From: Dromiciops gliroides
Lineage: Eukaryota > Chordata > Mammalia > Microbiotheria > Microbiotheriidae
Reading direction: 5' to 3'
DNA length: 64,000 nt
Assembly (NCBI RefSeq): GCF_019393635.1
Contig: NC_057867.1
Coordinates: 51,284,143-51,348,142, forward strand
Shown here: in pieces, positions 23,658 through 35,380 of the stretch
Layout of the letters: the number at the start of each line of letters is the position of its first letter
How positions within the stretch are numbered: position 1 is the stretch's first letter
Translations under genes and position numbers: made by a program
The notes under the pieces: generated by a model
Databases searched by the model: none
What the model was told of the DNA's origin: nothing
The model's input: the letters and a program-made list of their open reading frames with translations, nothing else

Positions 23658-23926
23658 AAAACTTCGTCAAGATTATCCAGCCAAAATCCTGATCAATTTG
23701 TGTATCTCCTTGCTGATGCTGAACCTGTCGTTTCTGGCCAATTCCTGGTTCGCAGCCTTTGAAAACTCTAGCCTCTGTATCTCCATGGCTGTGCTGCTTC
23801 ATTACTTTCTGATCTCATCCTTTACTTGGATGGGCCTGGAAGCTGTCCACATGTACTTTGCTCTAGTCAGAGTCTTCAACATCTATGTGAAAAATTACTT
23901 ACTTAAATTTTGCGTGGTCGGCTGGG
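23658..23926 (+). CDS. ADGRG4: ADGRG4 exon g: TM2, TM3 and start of TM4
   Basis: It encodes 90 residues starting [15 protein letters not shown] (intracellular loop 1 into TM2). TM3 follows, opened by the conserved cysteine in SSLCISMAV and containing [16 protein letters not shown]. Intracellular loop 2 (RVFNIYVKN) and [11 protein letters not shown], the start of TM4, complete it. The TM3 cysteine is expected to pair with the cysteine in exon i. The acceptor is TTTCCTTTCAG. The donor is the GTAGGT after GGCTGGG; the overlapping GTAACG would break the frame to the next exon. It enters in phase 2 and leaves in phase 1. Confidence 0.95.
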
Positions 23927-26900
23927 GTAGGTAACGATGCCACAGGGCCACTCCTCCATTTTGTTGTCCCTCCATTCAAGTTCCTTAATAAGCCCCATTT
24001 CTAGTGGGCTTCAGTGTTTACAAAGGATCGCACGGGAGACAGAAGAGGGAGATGGAAAGCTGTGTTCAGGGAACAGGGAGCTAGCCAGGTTGGACCTGGA
24101 GTCAGGAAGACCTGAGTTCAAATCTGACCTCAGACACTTACTAGCTGTGTGACCCTAGGCAAGTCACTTCGCCCTGTTTGCCTAAGTTTCCTCATCTATA
24201 AAATGAGCTGGAGAAGGAAATGACAAAACCAGTCCAGTGTCTTTGCCAAGAAAACCCCTAATGGGGTCACCGAGAGGCAGACAGGACTGAAACGAGTGAC
24301 CAACAACAACAACAATAACAACAACAAAGGAGATACTTTGTCAAATAGTTAAGTCATAGGAAGGAGTCTGAAGGTCAGGTTAAGTGACTTACCCAAGGAA
24401 GCATTGCTAGTAAACCGTAGCATAGCTAAAGAGCATTGGAACTACCACAGGAATTCAGGTCTCCTGACTCTAAATCCGATGTGCTTTCCACAATGCTTCT
24501 CCTATAGAAGTAATGTGTAATTAGCCTGCAAAGATAGGTTAGAGGCAGATAATGAAGAGTACTCCAGAGGATATTTTATCTAAAGGTAAGAAGGAGCAAA
24601 GGTAACCTCATAAGCAGGGGACTGACAAGGTCAGACACGGCCTTTGAAGATTATTATCCTCATCTGACAGATTTTTCCTTACTCCAAGTACAGTGCTCTT
24701 TCCACTAAATTGGACTGCTTTCTATAGGTCCAGTGCTCTATCCACTAGCTGCCTCCAAAGTATCTCGTACCATTCTCCAAAGATGCAGAGATAAGGATTA
24801 GACACCATTACAATTAACTGGATTTAGAACTGGTCGGATGGATGGATTCAAAGGGTAGGAGATTTAAAGCTAGAAGGGACATTAGAACATCATTTAGTTT
24901 GGATTTTGGCAAACTACAGACCATGGGTCTAGACCCCTGATCTAGACCAACTGTCTTATGTTACAAAAGAGGAAATTGAGGCTGAGAGAGGTTAAACTCT
25001 CTAGGTTTTCTTGACACTACTCTCTCCTGGTTCTCCTACCCATCAGCCCGCTCCTTCTCAGTCTCCTTTGTTGGATCTTTCCCCCAGGTCAGGCTCTATG
25101 CTGGGACTTTTTCTCTTCTCTGTTATTTCACTTGTTGATCTGATCAGCTCCCAGGGATTCCATGCTGATGATTCAGTGCTGATGATAATTCAAATCTAGT
25201 ACTAGCTGTGTGACTCTGGGCAAGTCACTTAACCCCCATTGCCCCCCCAAAAAAAACCCCAACAAATGTAGTTATCCAGCCTTACCCTCTTTGCTGATCT
25301 TCAGTTTCACATCTCCAACTGCCTTTCAGACATCTGGAACTCAACATGTCTCAAACAGAACTTAGCATCTTTCTCTCAAACCTTCCCCTCTTCCTAACTT
25401 CCCTATTACTCTTTTTTATTTTTTGCATTGGGCAATGAAGGTGAAGTGACTTGCTCAGGGTCACACAGCTAGTAAGTGTCAAGTGTCTAAGGCAAGATTT
25501 GAACTCAGGTCCTCCTGAATCCAGGGCTGGTGCTTTATCCACTGTGGCACCTAGCTGCCCTGCTTCCCTATCACTCTTTTTTTGGTGGGGCAACGGGAGT
25601 TAAGTGATTTGTCCAGGGTCACACAGCTAGTAAGTGTCAAGTGTCTGAGGCCGGATTTGAACTCGTGTCCTCCTGAGTCCAGGGCCAGTGCTTTATCCAT
25701 TGTGCCACCTAGCTGTCCCTTTCCTATTACTCTTTTTTTTTTTTTTTTAGTAAGGCAATTGGGTTAAGTGACTTGCCCAGGGTCACACAGCTATAAGTGT
25801 TAAGTGTCTTAGGCCGGATTTGAACTCAGGTACTCCTGACTCCAGAGCCGGTGCTCTATCCACTGCGCCACCTAGCTGCCCCCGGTTCCCTATTACTCTT
25901 GAGGGGAACACCATCCTCCCAGTTACCCAGGCTTGCAACCTGGGTGTCATCCTCATATCTTAAACCACAACTTCCCATATTCAATCTGTTTCCAAGGCCT
26001 GTCAATTTTCCTTTCATAACGTCTCTTGTGTATACCCCCTTCTCTCCTTTGACACTGCCACCACCCCTGGGCATAATATTCTCACTGGCATCTTAGCCTA
26101 GCTTTGTAAAAACGTGCTTTGGTGTAGTAGAATAAATACTGGGTTTGAAATCAGGAAAGTTGTATTCTAGTCCCATCTCTGCCCTTTACAACCTGTGTGT
26201 CACCTTTCCCTCTCCAGGTCTCAGTTTTCTTTTCTATAAAATGAAACCATCGAACTAGATGCTATCCAGTCTGATTTAAAATCTGATATCCCAAGATTAT
26301 ATGTTAGAAACATATGCTTCAAAGTTCTCAGGACAAGAAAAGAAGTCTCAGAAGACTTTTGATTTTATCTGCTCTATGATTTCATTGAAATTCCTCATGT
26401 AGAAACTATGGTAGTTTCTGAGGTAGGTCAACAAATCATCTGCAACTTAGAGATGAAATGATTTGTCCATGGTCACACAGCCAGTTCGAGGTAAGACTTG
26501 AACCCAGGTTCAGTCCTTTTGCCCACTAGGCCATGCTATCTCTCAGTGCCAGGATTATCATACCCATTTTGTAGCTAAGGAGACTGAGGCTGAAAGAGCA
26601 CCCAAGTGATCACTTGGTGAGTTGATTAGTCCCTTTTTTTTCCAAGGTGGCCTGGCAAGCCTCTGGAGGCACAAGGGCCTGCCTGGAAGCCATGTGCCAA
26701 CAGAGAAAATTAGGGAGCCCTACTTTAGAGGAAGAAATGCTTGATGAAAATGCGCATCCCACTGTACCCACTGCCAAGTTGCTTTTTGGCACGGCTGCTG
26801 TTTGTAATAAGCCGTGGGTGCTCTGTTTGAGCCATTGGCCCACTGTTTCTGTTAGCAGATTGGAAAACTCCTCCTCGAGATGTTTAGCTTTGGCGAATCT

Positions 26901-27043
26901 ACAAACAATGGTGTTCTGATGCCCGTCCATCTGTGATTCATTTTAACATGGTGAGAGCTTTCTTAAGGTATTCTCTCTATATATATTCCTCAAGCCTAAT
27001 ATGATCTTTTTGTTCCTCCCTCCCTACCCCACTTCCCCACTAG
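23927..27043. other. ADGRG4 intron, 3.1 kb
   Basis: A SINE with RTE-like tail lies at 24077-24320 (+). L2-like LINE pieces lie at about 24990-25180, 25290-25420 and 25890-26110; the last two are one element split by three SINEs. A SINE tail lies at 25199-25260. MIR-like pieces lie at about 24650-24780 and 26410-26640. The 26.64-26.93 kb part has no named repeat. Confidence 0.6.
25425..25883 (-). mobile_element. Three consecutive marsupial SINEs, same orientation
   Basis: Inverse SINE copies lie at about 25425-25562, 25584-25718 and 25735-25883. The phrase CCTATTACTCTT, or a one-base variant, occurs before the first, between first and second, between second and third, and after the third. The split host sequence is an L2-like LINE that resumes with GAGGGGAACACCATCCTCCC. 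Confidence 0.88.
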
Positions 27044-27122
27044 GATTGCCAGCAGTAATTATAGGGATCATCCTCATCATGAAGAGGGATTTTTATGGCA
27101 TTCTGAAGGAATCTACCTCATT
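27044..27122 (+). CDS. ADGRG4: ADGRG4 exon h: TM4 and extracellular loop 2
   Basis: It encodes LPAVIIGIILIMKRDFYG and then ILKESTS. This completes TM4 and starts extracellular loop 2. The acceptor is TTCCCCACTAG and the donor is GTAAGT. It enters in phase 1 and leaves in phase 2, so that the last two bases join the first base of the next exon to give Phe in SFCWI. Confidence 0.93.
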
Positions 27123-30100
27123 GTAAGTATAAGCACCCTGAGTGAGCGAATGAATGAATGAATGAATGAATGAAAATTGGGTGGGATGGCAGGAAAGGCA
27201 CAGGAAGCATGTACTGGAACTTTCTATTGGATACAGTAAGTGGCCAATCTGGCCTCCCACATTTCAGTAGTTCAAGGTGGACCGATTTCATTGATTATGT
27301 AAGTGCTCCTCCCTCCACAGGTACCCTACCTCTGCCACCCTGCTTCATTCCTCATCCCCCATCGCCATGCCTTCCTACCTCATTCTAGTGGTCTGACCGG
27401 GGCTAAGGATACATGAGTCCAACCCCATTTTAAGTGCTTTGTCCAGTTCTGGAAACCACATTTTAGGTCGATGTTAACTGACTAGTGACTGGGATGGTGA
27501 AGAGGCCTTGAAGTCATGCTATACAAAGATTGGTTGAAGGAACTGTCCCCAGATGCGCAGCCTGAAGAATAGGAGTCTCAGGGGGCATAGGATAGCTGTC
27601 TTTGAGCAGCAGAAGTAAAGATTTAGTGGGGAAAATGCTGGACCTAAAGCCAAGAAGACATGGGTTTGAATCTCACCCATGATACATAAAAGGAGTATGA
27701 CTCAAAAAAAAAAAAAGGAGTATGACTCTGGGGCAAGTCACTAACCTTCTCTGAACTTCTGTTTCCTCATCTGAAAAAGATGGCCTCTGAGGCCCCTCCA
27801 GCTTTATGTGTGTAGTGTTTTTATCCTATATATGTAAAGTATTATATAAATGTTAGTTATTAATGCCAGTTATTATTATATATTTGAAGTGCCATCTTGT
27901 GAGAGAAGGCTTAGCCTCATTTTACTTGGCCCCAGAGGGAAGAATGGGGAACAATAGGTAGACATTTTCAGAGAGGCAAATTTTAGCTTGATGGAAAGGA
28001 AAAAGTTTCCAACAGCTAGATCTAGCTAAAGTGGAAAGGGTTGCCTCGGGAGGAAGTAGATTAGCCCACACTAGATGGAAGCAAATGCTGGATGACAACT
28101 CATCATGTCTATTATAGCCTGGCCTCCCTTCTAAAGCTTAGACTCTTTTGGATTAACCTAGTTCAAGAAAGTCAATGAGGTGGTCACACAGAGGAAAGAC
28201 TTGAACTCAGATCATCAGACTCTGTCTGGTACCATCCTGAGGGCAAGCCTCTTCATACACAGCTGGACCAGACATATCGCATAAGCTCCCACTTTTTCAC
28301 CCTCTAGAGTTTGGGCTCTGCCACTGAGAACTCAGGATTCAAATAGCATCATAAGACGATGTCATCAGAAAAATCCCATGTTATATATAGTCTTATTCTC
28401 TCTTTTTGACCTATGTAGGGGATTTCCAATGAGAAAACTCCTTCTGCCATTGGAGATCTGTACCTACTCTGAAACTTCACCTTAGTTATCTGGGGCACTG
28501 AGGAAATTGAGGCCCATGGATTTGTCTAAGGTCTAAGCTAGAGGACGCAGGTCAAACCCTGACCTTCCTGAAGCTGATTCTCCCCCACCATGATATGCTA
28601 ATAGTCTAATCCCTACCAGATCAGGAATCTCTTCTAAAGGCCTTTGCTTGCAGAATCCTCACCTCTGAAATAGCCCATCCCACTCTGGAACACCATCTTC
28701 CCAGTTGTTAGAGAGGTTTTCTCATGTCAAACTTCTATTTTCCTCTTTGCAACCTCCAGTTCTACTGTTGCTAATTCTGTGGTCTGTTTCATCCTTCTCT
28801 TCTAGAGGATAACACCCTCATGAAACACTTGAGGCAGCTAGGGAAGCAGTGGATAGAGCGTCAGGCCCAGAGTCAAGAAACCTTGAGTTCAAATCCAACC
28901 TCAGAAATGTACTAGCCATGTGACCCTGTTTGCCTCAGTTTCCTCATCTGTAAAATGGGGGTGATAATAATATCACCTACCTCCAAGGGCTGTTGTGATG
29001 ATCAAATGAGACAATTTGTAAAGTGCTTACTTATATATAGCACAGTGCTTGGCATGCAGTAACTGATTAGCTATTATTCTTATTACTTGAAGACATAGCA
29101 CGTTCCTAAGTTTCTCATTCTGACTCAATTTCCCCACCTGTAAAATGGGAATCATTACTGTGAGATTGTGAGGGAATCACTCCAAAAAAAACCTTAAAGT
29201 GAGATACAAATGTTGCTTTGTGAGTTTGCAGAGTAGGAAAGGGGGACCCGCAGGCTACAAGAGTGTTGACTCTATTATATTAAATTGGTCTTGTACCCAT
29301 GTCCCAGAACAGAGAGATGATTAATGAATGCCTCTGGTAGGTAATTGGAGATGTTACACATGCACCATTGCACACTTCTTAATAGAAAAACACCGTCCAC
29401 CATCCCCTTGGGGCCTAGTGTTTCCCTTTGTCCCTGTCACGGCTATAGTGGGAGGCTTGAAATTCACATAACAGGACATGTTCCTCCTCAATTCTCTTTC
29501 CCATTGTGTTTTCATTACTGTTGACAGTCTCACTGTACCCAAGAAAATGGAGTGGGATCCAACTTGTTTGGTTGGGCCCTAGGGGAAGAAATGGGAGCAA
29601 TGATTGGTAGAAATTGTAAGGAAACAAATTTAGACCTGATTTCTAAGGGTCATTTTTCTTAGCACTGAGGCCTGTCCCAGAGTGGAATGGATGGGCTTGG
29701 GAGATAGTTGGTCCCCACTCCCCCACCGTCAATAGTCAAGAAGTTGAATGACCACTTTTCAGTTATGTTTAGATAGCCCCTGAAAGCCCTTCCAACTCAG
29801 AGCATGAACTTTCAAGGAAGAAGCTGGCTATGTATTATTCACATGGGTACTTGCTGCCACTTATATCCTAGTAGAAGAAGCAGTGGATGAGGAGTTTTCA
29901 GATCTGGGTTCCAATTCCAGCTTGTCAACCTGAATAACCCCTAGGTCAGGACCCCAGAAGACAAGCAACTTAACCCTCTTTGGGCCTTGGTTTCATCCCC
30001 TATAACAATAGAGGGGTTTGGAATCCAAAAGTCCTACATTCAATCGTATCCTATAATAAGTGTGAGGTAATTAATAAATGTCATCTTCATGCCCTGGGAG

Positions 30101-30319
30101 TCTGGAGACCCGAGTTCTAGTACCACCTCTTTGGGTGCCTTTGGGCAAGTGATTCCCTCTCTCTGGACCTCATTTTTCTCTGTAAAATTGGAGAGGAGGT
30201 GGTATTCAGGACCTAATGGTTTTTAAAATTCTCTTGAGTTCTTACAGTGCATATATGGTTCCATTTTTCTCTACTTAACATATTTTCCCCCTTTCTCTAC
30301 CTTTCCCCTCCCCCAACAG
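27123..30319. other. ADGRG4 intron, 3.2 kb
   Basis: An AATG tetranucleotide run lies at 27146-27173. A CR1/L3-like LINE remnant covers about 27480-28110, split by a MIR/SINE-like piece at about 27620-27870. A SINE lies at 28830-29080 (+). MIR-like pieces follow at about 29090-29220 and 29870-30230. No exon or convincing ORF is seen. Confidence 0.55.
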
Positions 30320-30600
30320 CTGCTGGATTCAAGATGATCTTGCCTTTTACATCTCTATCGTGGCTTATTTTTGCCTCATATTTCTCATCAATGTATCCAT
30401 GTTCATCCTTGTGCTGTTCCAAATCAATTCCCTTCAATGCCAGAAACAGAGAGTGTGGAAAAAGCTGATACTGCATGACCTCAAGAGTACTGCAAGCCTC
30501 ACCTTCCTGCTTGGACTCACCTGGGGCCTGGCCTTTTTTGCCTGGGGACCCATGCGGATCCCCTTTTTGTATCTTTTTGCCCTTTTGAACACAACACAAG
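30320..30600 (+). CDS. ADGRG4: ADGRG4 exon i: TM5, loop 3, TM6, start of TM7
   Basis: It encodes 93 residues. It begins CWIQDDLAFYIS, where the Cys-Trp is the conserved extracellular loop 2 pair. TM5 (VAYFCLIFLINVSMF), a basic loop 3 with QKQRVWKKLILHDLKS, TM6 with LTFLLGLTWGLAFFAWGP and the start of TM7 (FLYLFALLNTTQ) follow. The TM6 motif LGLTWG is strongly conserved in adhesion receptors. The acceptor is CCCCCAACAG and the donor is GTAATA, again non-optimal. It leaves in phase 1. Confidence 0.95.
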
Positions 30601-31459
30601 GTAATAATATGAATTGACCTACGTAAAAGCGTTTTGCAAACCTGAAAGCACTCTATAAACACTGGCTATTATTATTATAAATGGCCAGCAGTGGCCTGAA
30701 GCTTACTCCCATTGCCTTTAAGAACAGTCAGTCACTTGTCTATTATGTCTCAAAGTCCATCAGCTAATTGGCTGCAAGGCGATGAATCCTTTTGGCCATT
30801 ATGATCTGTGATTTCCCCTCTGTCACTCAGAAAAGGTCTTGAGCATCCCTGTGGCTGCAAGATTCATTACCCCATGCAGCCAGTCTGCTGAGAGATCTAT
30901 GGGCTGGTCCTTGGGCGCATACTCACAGCCTGTCCAGGCTCATTAACTGAGGCCTACTAGAGTGTACATGTTCTCCAAGGCTCCTAGCCTTGGAGAACAT
31001 GACATGATGAAGCATCAGAGAAGGACATTAGTAGAGGTCTGATGTTCTCAAAGGCAAGGGAGCTGCCAACGCTGGATGCCAAGTGTCTTAGTATCTATCG
31101 ATCGGGTTGGCCTGACAACTCGGCATCTGTTAGATGTTGGAGATTTGAACCACCTAATTATTCAAGGGAATGGGGAGAAGCCTGAAAAGCAATCGGAGTC
31201 CAAGTCACAGTATAGATTTTCTAGCATTTCTTGAAATTCATTTTATTAGCTTGCCGTCACTTTAATCTGACGCATGGTTGAAGATGGTAGGGCAGTGGGA
31301 ATGACAGTAGATTTTTAGCAATTGCCCTTTTTTATTCCACTGAGAGCTTGAGAAGGAGGCAAAAGACTTGGAGCCAGTCTTGGCTGCCATGAGCTACTTG
31401 AAATCTTTTGATATAATCACTGCCCTTCCGTGTGCCTGTGTATGCTGGGGGTAGAGGTG

Positions 31460-32600
31460 GGGACGTGGTGGAGACGGGGAGAAGGAAACAGCAATGGTTT
31501 TAGTCATTCTAGGGCTAAGGAACATTCCAGCTCTAAACATTCCCATTCTGTGAAGGGGATGAGCTAGATGATTCTAAGTATAACTTGACACACCTCTGCC
31601 CCTCCGTCCCTGAGCCTCAGTTTCCCCATCTGTAATAGGGGTGGTGATGGGGTTGGGGAAACAACAATGAAAATCATTCTAGGGCAAGTGAGAGTTCCAG
31701 ATCAAACATTCTCATTCTGTGAAGGCAATGAACTCAGATGATTCTAAGTGTAACATTGACACCCACTTCCCCTTCCCTTCCTGGGTCTCAGTTTCTTCAT
31801 ATAGAAGGGTAGGAAAAGAGCAAGGGTATGTAGAGAGTCCTTCTCTTAGAGCTGCTATGGTTTCTAGTTCTAACATTCTGACTCTTTGTGAAGATCGATT
31901 TTAGTCTAGCCAGCCTTGACAACCACCCAGACTGCCCCCCCCCTGATCTGGCATCTCAGTTTCTCTACTTGTCAGTGGGGTAGAAATTGATTGGGGAAAG
32001 AGCATGGGTGTAGTCGTTCTAAAGCTAGTTGGATTTTCAACTCTTGACTTTTTGATTCTTAGAGGAGATTGAATTGTATTTACTAAGTCTAACCTTGCCA
32101 AGCACTGCCCTTCCTCCCTAGGTCTCAGTTTCCCTACATGTAAGGGGTGTTGGGGGGAAAACAATAACATTAGAATCATTCTAGGGCAAGTGAGATTCCA
32201 GCTCTAACATTCTTATTGTGTGAAGGGTGGATGGATGAACTCTATGATTCTAAATGGAGCCTATAAATGACCAGTTCCCCTCTCTGGTTCTCAGCTTCCT
32301 CACTGATGGAGGTAGGTGGTGACTGGGAAATAACAATGCTCATTCAGGCAAAGAGAAATCCCAGCCCTAACGTTCTTTTTTCTTTTTTTGGGTGGGGCAA
32401 TGAGGGTTAAGTGACTTGCCCAGGGTCACACAGCTAGTAAGTGTCAAGTGTCTGAGTCTGGATTTGAACTCAGGTCCTTCTGAATCCAGGGCCAGTTGTC
32501 TATCCACTGCACCACCTAGCTGCCCCCCAGCTCTAACATTCTGATTCCATGAAAACTTTGGTTGAGCTTTATGATCTAAAACTGTGGCCAACTACTACCC
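31460..32600. repeat. Degenerate tandem repeat, unit about 165 bp, six copies
   Basis: Equivalent positions recur at about 31485, 31658, 31816, 31997, 32157 and 32326. Each starts with an AACAATG- or AGAGCATGG-like phrase, followed by TCATTCTAGGGCAAG-like text, CTCTAACATTCTNATTCTGT, GATGATTCTAAGTGTAAC and GGTCTCAGTTTCCCCATCTG. Spacing is 158-181 bp. The last copy is interrupted by the SINE at 32388-32527. The units are too diverged for a recent array. Confidence 0.75.
32388..32527 (-). mobile_element. Marsupial SINE in the tandem array
   Basis: An inverse SINE. CCAGCCCTAACGTTCT before it and CCAGCTCTAACATTCT after it are diverged copies of the target, which is the array's own repeated phrase. 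Confidence 0.85.
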
Positions 32601-33154
32601 CCACTCCAAGCCCACTCTTCTTCTGCTCTTCCTTTTTTTTCTGAGAAGGCAGAACAGCAGTGCCTCTCAGTCCAGACATGCCAGGCCTAGATAGATTTTG
32701 AACTCGGGCCTCTGTGTTTGGGTCACTGATTTTAAAGGAAAAGTGTCATGGAGAGAGAAAGAAGGGGAAGCTGATAAAATTACTTGAGAGAGAAAAAAAA
32801 TTACTCAAGAGAACAATATTAGGACTTAAGGAAAAAGGAACCAGATCTAAAAGAACTTAATGTTTAGCAAATATCCTTTCCCTACTACTCAACTAAATGA
32901 AACCTCTTCATTACACAGCCCATTAAACAGTCAAGAGTGAGGTAGGGCAAAAGAGACAGGACAGATGTTTTAGGAATTCTTGTGGAGAAGGTTGGGAAGG
33001 TATTTGTTAAATCCTCAGAGATGGAAAGTCGTAGAGGTAATTAATCAAAATCCACTTAGATAGAAAGCATCCTGCAATAACTTCCTTACTTTATGGATAA
33101 GGAAACTGAGGCTCAGACAAGGGACCCCATCAACCATGTTAGTAAGGTGTCTTC

Positions 33155-33310
33155 TCGGGGCAGCTCGGTGGTACCGGCCCTGGATTCAGGAGGACCCGAG
33201 TTCAAAGCTGACCTCAGACACTTAACACTTACTGGCTATGTGACCCTGGGCAAGTCACTTAACCCTATTGCCTCTCAAAAAGAAAAAAAAAGAAAAAAAA
33301 GAAAAGTAAG
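33155..33310 (+). mobile_element. Marsupial SINE, short form, internally deleted
   Basis: The copy lacks part of the head: GGGCAGCTCGGTGGTACC is followed directly by GGCCCTGGATTCAGG. AGTAAGGTGTCTTCTC is repeated perfectly before and after the element, so the insertion is fairly recent. Confidence 0.9.
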
Positions 33311-33594
33311 GTGTCTTCTCAGACTCTTTAGAAACTCAAGTGCTTCCATTAAAAAAAAAAAGCCATTACACTCAAAACAACAAAGACAAATAGTAAATAG
33401 TTACAGGCATCACAATTTATGGGGTTTTTTTTAGCATCTTTTACACCATTATCTAAATTGATCTTCACAGTCATTCTTCTGAGGTAAGCAGGCAGGATAT
33501 AGTTAGGAGGAGAAAACAGGCCCAGAGAAAAGTGACCATTGGCAGAAGCTGGGCCAACACTAGGTCTTCTGTCCAAAAATAGTGGGAACAAACA

Positions 33595-33745
33595 AAATAG
33601 AGAGACACAGATACAGATAAAGGAGATAGGCAGAAAGAGAGAGAGAAAGAGTCAAAGAGAAAGGCCGAGCAGGGAGGAAACGAGACAGACAGAGACAAAG
33701 ATAGAGAGAGGAGGGAATAAAAGAGAGAGAGAAAAAGAAATTGAG
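33595..33745. repeat. Purine-rich (GA)-type tract
   Basis: About 150 bp of nearly pure A/G on the + strand, with runs such as AGAAAGAGAGAGAGAAAGAG. It yields open frames on both strands that are compositional only. Confidence 0.9.
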
Positions 33746-34029
33746 TTGGAGCATGTTACAAGGGGCCTCAGGGGCTAAATCCAAAGGTGGCGAAGGTCAC
33801 TTGGTAATAAGTTCTCCTGTGTTCATATTGGTCATATTTTTTCTCTTTTGCTCAATTTCTGTGCCTAGAAAATGAGGGTTGTACTAGATGCCCTGCCATT
33901 GAGGTGGGGATCCTGTTGAGGAAAGGATGATTCCAAGGGGTATGGAGTTGGGGGAGAGTTGGTCTTGGGGAGCTAGAGTTAGTGATAACACTCAGCTTTG
34001 TCAGAGTTTAAGTTTTAAAAACTTTTAAA

Positions 34030-34180
34030 GACTGCTTTCCATCTTGGGGAGGAGGGAGGGAAGGGAGAGGGGGAGGAGAAAAGAAAAATTTGGAACTAAA
34101 AATCCAGTGTAAACAAATGTTGAAAACTATCCTTATATGTAATATGTAACTGAAAAATAATAAAATAAAAAAATTTTTTA
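34030..34180 (+). mobile_element. L1 3' end
   Basis: A G-rich stretch (GGAGGAGGGAGGGAAGGGAG) is followed by AAATTTGGAACTAAAAATCC, TGTTGAAAACTATCC and an A-rich tail. This is the same 3' end seen at 20498-20615. Confidence 0.8.
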
Positions 34181-34629
34181 AAGAAGTAATTGGTCACGTA
34201 TCATAAATTTACAGATTCTAAAAGAGATCACCATTACCTTTCCCTTAGAAATCATTTAGATTGCCCCCCTCTTCATTTTATAGATGTACAGAAACCTGGG
34301 GTCCAACAAGGGGAAGTGGAATACCCAATGAGTTGTCCAGTATTATAGTAACCTACTTATGATAGATAGGCCTGTACTGTACCAGGCTGTGTGGGCAATG
34401 AAAAAAGGTGAAGGAAACAAGGGGACTTGTGGGCAAATCCCTGACACATAGAATCCCCACCAACAAGCAGAGCCTGATACAGTCTGTCCTCAAGCCTCAG
34501 CATCTGTAAACCTGCCTCTCTAATGGCATGAGACAACCCAGAAGGACAAGACTGTACTACTAGCACATTGAGGAGATGGAGCTGGTGAACCCACTAATGC
34601 TTCCCTTTGTTTTTCTTTGCCTGCTATAG

Positions 34630-34731
34630 GATTCTTTATCTTTGTGTTCCACTGTCTATTGAAGGAGAACGTGAGGAAGCAGTGGCAAGAACACTTGTGT
34701 TGTGGAAGGTTTCGACTGAATAACTACTCTG
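34630..34731 (+). CDS. ADGRG4: ADGRG4 exon j: TM7 and helix 8
   Basis: It encodes [18 protein letters not shown] followed by [16 protein letters not shown]. The first part completes TM7. The KENVRKQW segment is helix 8 and the adjacent cysteine pair is a plausible palmitoylation site. The acceptor is TGCCTGCTATAG and the donor is GTAAGA. It enters and leaves in phase 1. Confidence 0.95.
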
Positions 34732-34762
34732 GTAAGACACCTGGGGCTTAATAATGGCAAAG

Positions 34763-34768
34763 TTTATT
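34763..34768 (-). terminator. AATAAA polyadenylation signal of the nested gene
   Basis: On the minus strand AATAAA begins 8 nt after the TAA stop of the 186-codon ORF. It lies inside the ADGRG4 intron, so on the other strand it has no role. Confidence 0.6.
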
Positions 34769-34776
34769 TTTTCAAC

Positions 34777-35337
34777 TTAACATTTAACTTCCTTCAGAGC
34801 CTCTATTGACATAAATTTGGGCTCCTTGTCTTCTTTCCACATACGCCCTTGGCGTTGGAACTTGGACTTCTCCTGGGACGAAGAGCAACGCAAGTGGAAG
34901 AATGTTTTTATGGCCCACTTGGCTGCAACAAGACGTTTCTTTTGAGGAGACTTAGAATATATGGGAGACAGTGGTTGGGCTTCCATCTCGGACAAGCTCT
35001 CAGGATGGCTCTCGGTCTGTTTTGATTGATCTGGGCCTTCTATCACTTCTGTAAATTCTAAAGGGTGCACGCCAAAGTGACTCACTAGAATACCTGAAAA
35101 CTGCCCTTCCTGGTTGGGTGGGCTATAGATGAGAATCGGGTCATCCAGACCCACAATCTGGATTGCAATGACACTGTCATTCTTTAATTGTATGGTTGCT
35201 TCAAAATCAGATATTGTAGAAAATGATGCCATTTGGGGCCCAGCCAATGTATGTATTTTCTCCCAGTCTTTCAGAGATTTGGATTGCTTTGGTTGCTTTG
35301 TTTTGGGAAGGACAGCCAAAAGTCCCTTCCTGAACAT
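34777..35337 (-). CDS. Intronless antisense gene nested in the last resolved ADGRG4 intron; unknown protein
   Basis: I do not recognise this 186-aa protein. It has a basic N terminus (residues 1-28, ten Lys/Arg), a hydrophobic centre (45-95, including SVIAIQIVGLDDPILIYSP), an acidic stretch (96-120) and a basic C terminus (127-170, including SPQKKRLVAAK). There is no signal peptide or membrane segment. A nuclear or cytosolic protein is likely. The order 'strand pair, Pro/Ser region, basic end' is loosely like PRR23-family (DUF2476) single-exon proteins, but that is a weak guess. It fills most of the 778-bp intron. A TATA box and an AATAAA lie at gene-like distances. The start context is poor (T at -3), and Met36 is an alternative start. 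Confidence 0.6.
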   Translation of the reverse strand: MFRKGLLAVLPKTKQPKQSKSLKDWEKIHTLAGPQMASFSTISDFEATIQLKNDSVIAIQIVGLDDPILIYSPPNQEGQFSGILVSHFGVHPLEFTEVIEGPDQSKQTESHPESLSEMEAQPLSPIYSKSPQKKRLVAAKWAIKTFFHLRCSSSQEKSKFQRQGRMWKEDKEPKFMSIEALKEVKC

Positions 35338-35380
35338 TAAGCCAACTCAGTAAAAAATGCCAGGCACCCTTGGCCAGCCA

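Larger units (their letters stand above)
30601..34629. other. ADGRG4 intron, 4.0 kb, with a long degenerate tandem repeat
   Basis: No exon is seen. A tandem array of units of about 165 bp covers about 31460-32600 and includes a SINE at 32388-32527 (-). Another SINE lies at 33155-33310 (+). A purine-rich GAGA tract lies at about 33595-33745. An L1 3' end lies at about 34030-34180 (+). Confidence 0.6.

Noticed and set aside
33539-33784. Overlapping ORFs on both strands
   Set aside because: They arise from a purine-rich low-complexity tract that lacks stop codons by composition.
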